This document shows, piece by piece, positions 1 to 5,589 of a stretch of 7,439 nt of DNA (position 1 is the stretch's first letter; each line of letters starts with the position of its first letter). The translations under genes were made by a program, and so were the position numbers. The DNA comes from Acidobacteriota bacterium (GTDB lineage: Bacteria; Acidobacteriota; Blastocatellia; Pyrinomonadales; Pyrinomonadaceae): positions 1-7,439 of the forward strand of contig JAFBAJ010000167.1 in NCBI GenBank assembly GCA_019247865.1, given 5' to 3'. The notes under the pieces are model-generated. The model searched no databases. It was not told the origin of the DNA and saw only the letters and a program-made list of their open reading frames with translations.

Positions 1-1
1 T

Positions 2-865
2 GACCTGGTCGAGCACCTTGACCTCAGTCTGGACGAGGCCGAAGGTATCCTGACCGCGGCTCAAGCGGTCGTCGCCGCGCGCGAAGCCACCCGCCAGAGC
101 GGCGACGCGGAGGAAACGTCGGACGCCTTCGACCTCACGACCTCAAAGACAGTCGTCGAGGAAGTGACCGATCCGGCGACGCAGATTTCGCTCGCCGAAG
201 CCAGAGAGCTGGCCGGTGAAGACATGCAGCTCGGCGACCTTATTTCCCTGCCGCAGGACGAGGCTGCGACTGAAGCCTCGACTGAGGAAGGCGCGGAAGC
301 AGAGGAGCCTGCGATGAATGAAGAGCAGGAGGACACTGCGGAGGTTCTGGCGCCGGTTGAGCAGCACGCTGTTTCGGCCGAGCTTGATGAATCAATCGAG
401 GCCGGTGAAGTTGAGCCTTCGGCCGAGATGACGGCCGCAGGTTATGACGAGGCCGTCGAGAACGGCGTGCCGTTTAATGCCGAGCCGGACATTCTCGCGC
501 AGGATTCGATGGATCCGGTCGCGTCGACCGAGGCCGACCCGATCTCCGAAGATGAACTGGCCCTGCAGGACATCGGACGCGACCTCAGGCCCGACACGAT
601 CACGCCCGCGCCGGACATCACCTCTTCGGGCGCGGCTTATATCGAGGCGGCGTCACGCATCGGCGAGGGCGAGCCGCCCACGGAAGAGGAAGGCGGATTT
701 TCTCCTGAAGCGGATTTCGCTTCGGAAGCTTCCGCACCCGAAATTCAGGTCACGTCTGCGCCCGTCGCGCAGTATCGTGAAGAGGCCGCGCCCCCGGACG
801 AGAGCGCGACAGAGGAAGCTGATACAGCATCGGCCGAATCCATGAAAGACGATGCGTCCCAGTAA
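2..865 (+). CDS. nusA: Transcription termination/antitermination factor NusA, C-terminal part (5' end outside window)
   Basis: NusA binds RNA polymerase and nascent RNA and modulates pausing, termination and antitermination in the cytoplasm. The reading frame is open from base 2 and stops with TAA at 863-865, giving 287 visible residues. The first 30 or so (DLVEHLDLSLDEAEGILTAA) look like the helix-hairpin-helix end of NusA, and the position directly before infB is the classical one. The S1 and KH domains must lie upstream. From about residue 55 the protein becomes a low-complexity tail rich in Ala, Glu, Asp, Ser and Pro. In its last 233 residues I count 63 Asp/Glu against 6 Arg/Lys, with no globular motif visible. 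The tail is far longer than the end of a typical NusA. A GTG at 164 could be taken as a start, but it lies inside the continuous frame and is not needed. The NusA name rests on the short recognisable stretch plus gene order. Confidence 0.8.
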   Translation, partial: DLVEHLDLSLDEAEGILTAAQAVVAAREATRQSGDAEETSDAFDLTTSKTVVEEVTDPATQISLAEARELAGEDMQLGDLISLPQDEAATEASTEEGAEAEEPAMNEEQEDTAEVLAPVEQHAVSAELDESIEAGEVEPSAEMTAAGYDEAVENGVPFNAEPDILAQDSMDPVASTEADPISEDELALQDIGRDLRPDTITPAPDITSSGAAYIEAASRIGEGEPPTEEEGGFSPEADFASEASAPEIQVTSAPVAQYREEAAPPDESATEEADTASAESMKDDASQ

Positions 866-878
866 GGCTAATGAACGC

Positions 879-905
879 ATGCGCGCCGTGGGGACGTGCG
901 CGCAT
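879..905 (+). promoter_or_regulatory. Short GC-rich hairpin just after nusA
   Basis: ATGCGCGC (879-886) pairs perfectly with GCGCGCAT (898-905) around an 11-base loop. It lies 13 bases after the nusA stop codon. No T-run follows, so it is not a canonical intrinsic terminator. It could protect the 3' end of nusA mRNA or be incidental in GC-rich sequence. Confidence 0.35.
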
Positions 906-940
906 CGCCTCTCTCCTCCTTTGAGAGCCTGCCCACCCTT

Positions 941-1064
941 GCGCTTCTTCAGAGCTTGAAGCGCTTCAAATAAAGGGATCGGGGCCAGCTCGAAAAAAGA
1001 GCGAGAGAATCCCCTGGCAAGTCCCTTTACTTGAAGCGCGCGACGCCGTTTTTGACCAGCGTCG
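941..1064 (+). promoter_or_regulatory. Structured leader of infB with competing stems
   Basis: The 211-base nusA-infB gap holds a long inverted repeat. Positions 961-978 pair with 1022-1039, 17 of 18 positions Watson-Crick, the only mismatch being A970/C1030. Nested inside are GCCAG (984-988) with CTGGC (1014-1018) and CTCG (989-992) with CGAG (1002-1005) around an A-rich loop. GCGCTTC at 941-947 can instead pair with GAAGCGC at 958-964, which uses bases 961-964 of the main stem, so the two folds exclude each other. TTGAAGCGCTTCAA (956-969) is also a perfect 14-base palindrome. A third stem, CGACGC (1041-1046) with GCGTCG (1059-1064), ends four bases before the infB Shine-Dalgarno. This resembles an attenuator or translational leader. 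I recognise no known RNA family in it, and regulation is inferred. Confidence 0.5.
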
Positions 1065-1067
1065 AAG

Positions 1068-1073
1068 AAGGAG
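1068..1073 (+). promoter_or_regulatory. Shine-Dalgarno of infB
   Basis: AAGGAG lies three bases before the ATG at 1077. The spacing is short but the match is strong, and it supports that start. It is the clearest ribosome binding site among the operon genes; rbfA, nrnA and cobO lack one of similar quality. Confidence 0.7.
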
Positions 1074-1076
1074 TGC

Positions 1077-3944
1077 ATGACCGTTACTTCCAAAGTTAGA
1101 CTGTACGATCTGGCTAAAGAACTCAAGCTCGACACGAAGCGCCTCATCGAAGAGGTTCGGCGCGAGGGCGTAGATGTCTCTGTGCCTTCCAACTCGATCT
1201 CCAAAGAGCTGGCCGACAAGATTCGCAACAAATATTTTCCGAAGAAAGAGGCGTCCGCGCCGCGCGCCGTCCGCGTCGTCAAGAAGGCCGTGCGTCCGGT
1301 CGAAGCTGAGGCCGAAGAGACTGGCCCCGAGCCCGATTCCCATCCTTCCTTTATGGAGGAGCTGGCGGAAATAGACGCGACGCCTGCCGCAGAGACTTCT
1401 GCGCCGGCGGCTCCGCCCGAAGCGCAGAGCCAGGCCGCACGCCCCGTCACCGCTCGCTTAGTCAAAAAGCTTGCTCCCGCCGCTCGCGCAGAGCTGCCGG
1501 GCACGGATGGAGGCGCGACTGTCGCGACGCAGACCGCTCCCGACGCGCAGCCGGAAGCAGAGCCAGCCGCGCCCGTGAGCGTAATGCCTGAGGCCGAGCC
1601 CGCGACCGCGCCGCCCGTGATCGAGGCCGCGCCCGAATCGGTCGCGCCGCAGGCTGCGTCCGAACCGGCTCCGAGCGCCGCTCCCCCGCGCCCGGCGATG
1701 CCGCCTCCGCCTTCCAGACAGATCAGAGCCCTGAGGCCGACGGCCGCCGCGCTCAACGCGGGCATCCGTCCGGGCGAGCGCGCTCCGATGCCGACGCCTC
1801 CGCCCGTCGCAGCTCCGCCCGCACCACGCGAGCGTCGCGGCGAACGGCACGAACGCTCTAACGACCGGCCGGATCGCGGCGGCGGCGCACGCGCGGCCGG
1901 GCTCGCGCGCAACGAGCGCGGCGGCACGCCCGGCGAGACATCCACGCCGCAGACGCTCTACACGCCTCCGCCGGACGCGCGCCGTCGCGGACGCTCCACG
2001 CGCACGACCGCACGCGGCGGGCGCAAGGTCGAGGGCGGCAAGGGCGGCGGTCGCTTCGGTGACCGTGATTTCATTCCGCCGCCGAGGACGCTCTCGCTCG
2101 AAGACCGCATCGCCGGACGCATGGACGTGGGACAGGACAACAGCGAGCACAAGCCCGTTCGTTTGGTCGAAGGCTCGACCGTCAAAGAGTTCGCCGAGAA
2201 GCTCGGCATCAAGCCTAAGGATGTCGTGACGCTCCTGCTTCAGCGCGGAGTCTTTGCGACCATCAACCAGCCCCTGAATGACGATGTCGCGGTCGAGCTG
2301 GGTCATCGCTTCGGCTACGATGTCTCCTTCGTCCCGTTCGAAGAGATGGTCGCCGAAGAGGAGTTCGAGGAGCTGATCGCAGCCGACGCGGATGATGTCG
2401 AGCTGCCGCGCGCTCCGGTCGTCACAGTGATGGGACACGTGGATCACGGCAAGACCTCTCTGCTCGACGCGATCCGCGCGACGGAGGTCGCGGCGGGCGA
2501 GGCGGGCGGCATCACGCAGCACATCGGCGCTTACAGCGTGCAGGTGACGAGCCCCGACAACCCGGAAGAGAAACGCCGCGTCGTCTTCTTAGACACGCCG
2601 GGTCACGAAGCCTTTACGATGATGCGCGCGCGCGGAGCCAAAGCGACCGACGTGGTCGTGCTCGTCGTCGCGGCAGATGACGGCGTGATGCCGCAGACCA
2701 TCGAAGCCATCGAGCACTCGCGCGCGGCGGGAGTGCCTATCGTCGTCGCCATCAACAAGATCGACAAGCCGGACGCCAACGCGGATCGCGTCAAGCAGGA
2801 ACTGGCGATGCAGGGCTTGCAGCCGGTCGATTGGGGCGGCGAGACGGAGATGGTGCCCGTCTCCGCCAAGCGTAGAGAGAATCTGGAAACGCTGCTCGAA
2901 ACCATTCTGCTGACGGCGGACATCCTGGACCTCAAAGCCAGCCCGACCCGGCTCGCTTCGGGCGTCGTGCTCGAAGCCAAGCTCGATCGCGGGCGCGGCG
3001 CGGTGGCGACCGTCCTCGTCCAGCAGGGCACGCTCAAGATCGGCGACCCGTTCATCGTCGGGCAGATTTTCGGTAAGGTGCGCGCGATGTTCAATGACCG
3101 TGGCGAGGCCGTGACCGAAGTCGGCCCGGCGACGCCGGTCGAAGTGCTCGGCTTGCAGGGCGTGCCGCAGGCCGGAGAATCTTTCCAGGTCGTCGCGGAT
3201 GTCACGCGCGCGCAGCAGATCTCGCATCACCGCCAGATGCTGACGCGCCAGAACACGCTCCTGCAAACCACCAAGCGCGGTATCGAGGCGCTCGGACAAA
3301 CGGAAGTCAAAGAACTGCTCGTCGTCATCAAGGCGGACGTGCAGGGCTCCGTCGAAGTTTTGAAGAGCACTTTGCAGAAGCTTTCGACCGATGCCGTCAA
3401 GGTCAAGGTCGTGCGCTCCGGCGTCGGCGCGATCACGGAATCGGATGTCCTGCTGGCCTCGGCCACGCAGGCCGGTTCGGCCGACACGGCGGTCGTCATC
3501 ATCGGCTTCAACGTCAGGCCGGAGACGCGCGCCGCCGAACTCGCCAAGCAGGAGAGCGTCGACATACGCCTCCACTCGATCATCTACAAGGTCGAGGAAG
3601 AGATTCGCGCGGCGATGATCGGCATGCTCGAAGCGGTCGAGAAGGAGAAGATACTCGGCAAGGCCGAAGTCCGCGAGATCTTCCGCGTCCCGCGTGCCGG
3701 AACCATCGCCGGCTGCATGGTCATCGACGGCACAGTGCGGCGCAACGCGCGCGCGCGCCTGATCCGCGACGGCGTCGTCTCGTGGGAAGGCGGCATCGCC
3801 TCCCTGCGTCGCTTCAAGGAGGACGCCTCAGAGGTGCGCGAAGGCTTCGAGTGCGGTATCGGCCTCGAAAACTTTAATGACCTCAAGATCGGCGATCAGA
3901 TCGAAGCTTACATCGTCGAGAAGGTGGCAGCCACAGAACTGTAA
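1077..3944 (+). CDS. infB: Translation initiation factor IF-2
   Basis: IF2 is the GTPase that brings fMet-tRNA to the 30S subunit and promotes 50S joining. The 955-residue product begins with an IF2_N module (about residues 3-53, VRLYDLAKELKLDTKRLIEE). A linker of about 300 residues follows, first Ala/Pro/Glu-rich and then Arg/Gly-rich (about 250-330). A second IF2_N-like module starts near 359 (STVKEFAEKLGIKPKDVV). The G domain has all motifs: G1 GHVDHGKT (453-460), G2 GGITQHIGAY (477-486), G3 DTPGHEAF (506-513), G4 NKID (560-563) and G5 SAK (596-598). Domain II begins near 620, domain III near 743 and the C-terminal fMet-tRNA-binding barrel near 860. The His of DTPGH is present, so it should be an active GTPase. 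It is somewhat longer than E. coli IF2 (890 residues) because of the linker. The start is fixed by AAGGAG and the typical IF2_N onset. The TAA stop forms part of the following hairpin repeat. Confidence 0.97.
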   Translation: MTVTSKVRLYDLAKELKLDTKRLIEEVRREGVDVSVPSNSISKELADKIRNKYFPKKEASAPRAVRVVKKAVRPVEAEAEETGPEPDSHPSFMEELAEIDATPAAETSAPAAPPEAQSQAARPVTARLVKKLAPAARAELPGTDGGATVATQTAPDAQPEAEPAAPVSVMPEAEPATAPPVIEAAPESVAPQAASEPAPSAAPPRPAMPPPPSRQIRALRPTAAALNAGIRPGERAPMPTPPPVAAPPAPRERRGERHERSNDRPDRGGGARAAGLARNERGGTPGETSTPQTLYTPPPDARRRGRSTRTTARGGRKVEGGKGGGRFGDRDFIPPPRTLSLEDRIAGRMDVGQDNSEHKPVRLVEGSTVKEFAEKLGIKPKDVVTLLLQRGVFATINQPLNDDVAVELGHRFGYDVSFVPFEEMVAEEEFEELIAADADDVELPRAPVVTVMGHVDHGKTSLLDAIRATEVAAGEAGGITQHIGAYSVQVTSPDNPEEKRRVVFLDTPGHEAFTMMRARGAKATDVVVLVVAADDGVMPQTIEAIEHSRAAGVPIVVAINKIDKPDANADRVKQELAMQGLQPVDWGGETEMVPVSAKRRENLETLLETILLTADILDLKASPTRLASGVVLEAKLDRGRGAVATVLVQQGTLKIGDPFIVGQIFGKVRAMFNDRGEAVTEVGPATPVEVLGLQGVPQAGESFQVVADVTRAQQISHHRQMLTRQNTLLQTTKRGIEALGQTEVKELLVVIKADVQGSVEVLKSTLQKLSTDAVKVKVVRSGVGAITESDVLLASATQAGSADTAVVIIGFNVRPETRAAELAKQESVDIRLHSIIYKVEEEIRAAMIGMLEAVEKEKILGKAEVREIFRVPRAGTIAGCMVIDGTVRRNARARLIRDGVVSWEGGIASLRRFKEDASEVREGFECGIGLENFNDLKIGDQIEAYIVEKVAATEL

Positions 3945-4026
3945 GTCTCACGTCTCAAGTCCCAAGTCCCAAGTCAAAAAAAACAGCTTGGGACTTGGGA
4001 CTTGGGACTTGGGACTTGGGACTTGT
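3941..4026 (+). repeat. Heptad-repeat hairpin filling the infB-rbfA gap (H1)
   Basis: The right side holds five full copies of the 7-mer CTTGGGA plus CTTG (3987-4025). The left side holds the complementary units AAGTCTC, ACGTCTC, AAGTCCC, AAGTCCC and AAGTC (3943-3975). Positions 3941-3975 pair without gaps with 3992-4026: by hand count 30 Watson-Crick pairs, 4 G-U pairs and 1 mismatch (C3951/T4016), with a 16-base A-rich loop (3976-3991). Because the arms are periodic, the stem can also slip by seven. It starts inside the infB stop codon and ends one base before the rbfA ATG. GGGA at 4018-4021, the only Shine-Dalgarno-like sequence for rbfA, is inside the stem. The A8 run sits in the loop and no T-run follows, so it is not a standard terminator. 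Confidence 0.95.
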
Positions 4027-4027
4027 T

Positions 4028-4411
4028 ATGCGAAGGCCTGAGAGAGTCGCCGAGATGCTCAAGGAAGAGATTTCGGAGATCGTCGGTTTTGAATTGGAAG
4101 ACCCGCGCGTGCAGGCCGTCACGGTGACGGAGGTGCGCGTCTCGGACAACCTGCGCGACGCGCGCGTGTTCGTGATGGTCGAAGGCAACGAGCAGGAGAT
4201 TCAGACCGCGCTCGTCGCCCTGCGTCACGCCGCGCCGTATGTGCGCAAACAGGTCGGCTTCGCGCTGAACCTGCGCCACGCGCCCGAAATACACTTCGTC
4301 CGCGACACGGTTGAAGAGAAGGGCGCGCGCGTAGACCAACTGCTCAACGAGATCGAACGCGAATGGCAAACACAGGGAACGACAGAGGATTCCCCCGAAA
4401 GAAAGGAATAG
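4028..4411 (+). CDS. rbfA: 30S ribosome-binding factor RbfA
   Basis: RbfA is a small type II KH-fold protein that binds the 30S precursor and helps mature the 5' end of 16S rRNA; in E. coli it is important in the cold. The 127-residue product shows the family features: MRRPERVAEMLKEEISEIV at the start, a DPRV-x-AVTVTEVRVSDNL strand region, and the C-terminal signature LRHAPEIHFVRDTVEEKG followed by RVDQLLNEI. I chose ATG 4028 because the RbfA family begins with this helix. A TTG at 3995 would add 11 residues encoded wholly by the upstream heptad repeat. GGGA at 4018-4021 is suitably spaced but lies in the hairpin, so translation may depend on ribosomes finishing infB. The product ends in a short charged tail, and its Glu-stop codons (GAATAG) belong to the first heptad of the next hairpin. 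Confidence 0.95.
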   Translation: MRRPERVAEMLKEEISEIVGFELEDPRVQAVTVTEVRVSDNLRDARVFVMVEGNEQEIQTALVALRHAAPYVRKQVGFALNLRHAPEIHFVRDTVEEKGARVDQLLNEIEREWQTQGTTEDSPERKE

Positions 4412-4473
4412 GGAATAGGGTGTAGGGTGTAGTGAAAAGAAAAGCTTTTCTACATCCTATGCCCTACGCCCTG
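4405..4473 (+). repeat. Heptad-repeat hairpin filling the rbfA-nrnA gap (H2)
   Basis: The left arm reads in 7-base units GGAATAG, GGAATAG, GGTGTAG, GGTGTAG (4405-4432). The right arm reads CTACATC, CTATGCC, CTACGCC (4450-4470). Positions 4409-4432 pair gap-free with 4450-4473: by hand count 18 Watson-Crick pairs, 4 G-U pairs and 2 mismatches (4415/4467 and 4414/4468). The apex holds the perfect 14-base palindrome 4438-4451 (AGAAAAG/CTTTTCT). The repeat starts within the last codons of rbfA, includes its TAG stop, and ends ten bases before the nrnA ATG. The unit sequence differs from the infB-rbfA hairpin but the 7-base period and hairpin design are the same. Confidence 0.85.
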
Positions 4474-4483
4474 CTTTATTGAC

Positions 4484-5473
4484 ATGTTAAGTCAAGTCGT
4501 CGAGCTGATCGAAGCTAAGCATCGCTTTGCCATCACCTCGCACATCCGCCCTGATGGCGACGGACTCGGTTCCTCGCTCGGTCTGTACTGGCTCCTGCGT
4601 GCGCTCGGCAAAGAGGCCGAAGTCATCACACACGATCCCGTCCCGCATTCATACCAGGAATTGCCCGGAGCCGAAGAGATCCGCGTCACTCCCAACGTCG
4701 ATCAGCAATATGACGCCGTCTTCGTCATCGAATGCTCGGACATCTCGCGCCCCGGCCTCGTCGACCTCGAAAAACAGTTCGTCGTCAACATCGACCATCA
4801 CGCGACGAGCGCGCTCTTCGGCGACATTAACTGGATCGACGCCACCGCTTCCGCCGTCGGCGAGATGATCTACAATCTGTGCAAGGCCATCGGCGTCCGC
4901 GTCACACGCGAGATCGCCGAATGCGTCTACACGGCGCTCGTCACAGACACAGGCTCCTTCCATTACTCGAACACGACCGAGCGCACTTTCAAAGTCGCGT
5001 CGGAGCTGGTCAAGGCCGGGGTCAAGCCCGCCAAGATCGCGCAGAACGTCTTCGGCAGCTATGCCTGGAGCAAGCTCCAGCTTCTGAGTCAGGTGCTCGC
5101 GACGACGCAGCGCGACGAGTCCGGCCGCGTCGCGTGGATGCGCCAGAGCCTACAGATGCAGGAGCAGACGGGAGCGACCGAAGAGGACGGCGACGGTTTT
5201 GTCAATTACCCGCTGACCGTCGCGGAGGTCGAAACGGTCGCGCTCCTCAAAGAGACCGCGCCCGGCGTCTATCGCACGAGCCTGCGCTCGAAGGGCGACA
5301 TCAACGTCGCGCGCATCGCCGAACGTTTCGGCGGCGGCGGCCACCGCAACGCGGCCGGCTGCACCCTGCGCGGCGACTGGGACGAAGCCGAACGCCTCAT
5401 CGCCGGACTGCTCATCGAAGCCGTCGAGAAGCGACACGGCGAAATAGACCGCACGGAAGACGCGGCAGCGTAA
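4484..5473 (+). CDS. nrnA: DHH/DHHA1 family phosphoesterase, NrnA-type (nanoRNase / pAp phosphatase)
   Basis: Bifunctional oligoribonuclease/pAp phosphatases degrade 2-5 nt RNAs and dephosphorylate 3'-phosphoadenosine 5'-phosphate in the cytoplasm with Mn2+. The 329-residue product has the DHH motifs in order: SHIRPDGDGLGSS with H20, D24 and D26; D86 in IECSD; the DHH triad at 104-106 (NIDHH); and D155 in LVTDTGSF. The C-terminal DHHA1 domain ends with the substrate-binding GGGGH (283-287) followed by RNAAGC. All metal-binding positions I expect are present. The gene after rbfA is very often this one, which supports the name. ATG 4484 is the natural family start, but no Shine-Dalgarno is visible before it: the ten bases between hairpin and ATG are CTTTATTGAC-like. 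A related RecJ-like activity cannot be excluded, but the length fits NrnA. Confidence 0.9.
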   Translation: MLSQVVELIEAKHRFAITSHIRPDGDGLGSSLGLYWLLRALGKEAEVITHDPVPHSYQELPGAEEIRVTPNVDQQYDAVFVIECSDISRPGLVDLEKQFVVNIDHHATSALFGDINWIDATASAVGEMIYNLCKAIGVRVTREIAECVYTALVTDTGSFHYSNTTERTFKVASELVKAGVKPAKIAQNVFGSYAWSKLQLLSQVLATTQRDESGRVAWMRQSLQMQEQTGATEEDGDGFVNYPLTVAEVETVALLKETAPGVYRTSLRSKGDINVARIAERFGGGGHRNAAGCTLRGDWDEAERLIAGLLIEAVEKRHGEIDRTEDAAA

Positions 5474-5476
5474 AAC

Positions 5477-5580
5477 GGTCTTTGGTCTTTGGCTTTTGGT
5501 CTTTGCCCGCGACTCAAATTTGAATTGCCACATTCAAGCTTGAGCAGACATCAAAGACCAAAGCCCTAAGTCCCAAGACC
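5477..5580 (+). repeat. Two-tier heptad-repeat hairpin filling the nrnA-cobO gap (H3)
   Basis: The left arm is GGTCTTT, GGTCTTT, GGCTTTT, GGTCTTT (5477-5504). The right arm is CAAAGAC, CAAAGCC, CTAAGTC, CCAAGAC (5552-5579). Positions 5477-5505 pair gap-free with 5552-5580: by hand count 24 Watson-Crick pairs, 1 G-U pair and 4 mismatches. The 46-base apical region carries a second hairpin, 5513-5525 with 5532-5544 (11 of 13 positions) around TGCCAC. Each of its arms contains its own perfect 10-base palindrome, TCAAATTTGA and TCAAGCTTGA. The right arm also contains AAGTCCC (5568-5574), the unit of the infB-rbfA hairpin. It starts three bases after the nrnA stop and ends nine bases before the cobO ATG. 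Confidence 0.9.
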
Positions 5581-5589
5581 ATCTTTTTT
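5477..5589 (+). terminator. Possible intrinsic terminator or attenuator before cobO
   Basis: The base of the 29-position stem ends at C5580. After ATC comes T6 at 5584-5589, directly followed by the cobO ATG. A long stem plus U-tract is the layout of a Rho-independent terminator, on the + strand only. Against it, the stem is much longer than usual, the three-base gap weakens it, and cobO would then need readthrough or a promoter of its own; I see none. The U-tract could instead serve as a ribosome or S1 landing site. Confidence 0.35.

Noticed and set aside
653..1945. 430-codon open frame on the - strand over nusA end and infB linker
   Set aside because: It is antisense to two well-supported genes, is dominated by Ala/Gly/Ser/Arg as expected from GC-rich shadow frames, and has no recognisable motif.
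2589..3575. 328-codon open frame on the - strand within infB
   Set aside because: Its composition is Asp/Arg/His-rich shadow of GC-rich codons, and it lies opposite the conserved GTPase and domains II-III.
3957..4025. CRISPR array or variable-number tandem repeat only
   Set aside because: Units are 7 bases without spacers, and the two blocks are complementary, which points to a hairpin element rather than a simple tandem repeat.
3976..4026. Intrinsic terminator at the infB-rbfA hairpin
   Set aside because: The A8 run is in the loop and no T-run follows the stem on either strand.
3995..4027. TTG start giving RbfA 11 extra residues
   Set aside because: The extra residues are encoded entirely by the CTTGGGA heptads, and RbfA proteins normally begin at the helix encoded from ATG 4028.
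5474..5589. Cobalamin riboswitch before cobO
   Set aside because: The gap is only 116 bases and is explained by the heptad hairpin; GCCAC in the loop is not enough for a B12 box and the rest of the conserved core is missing.
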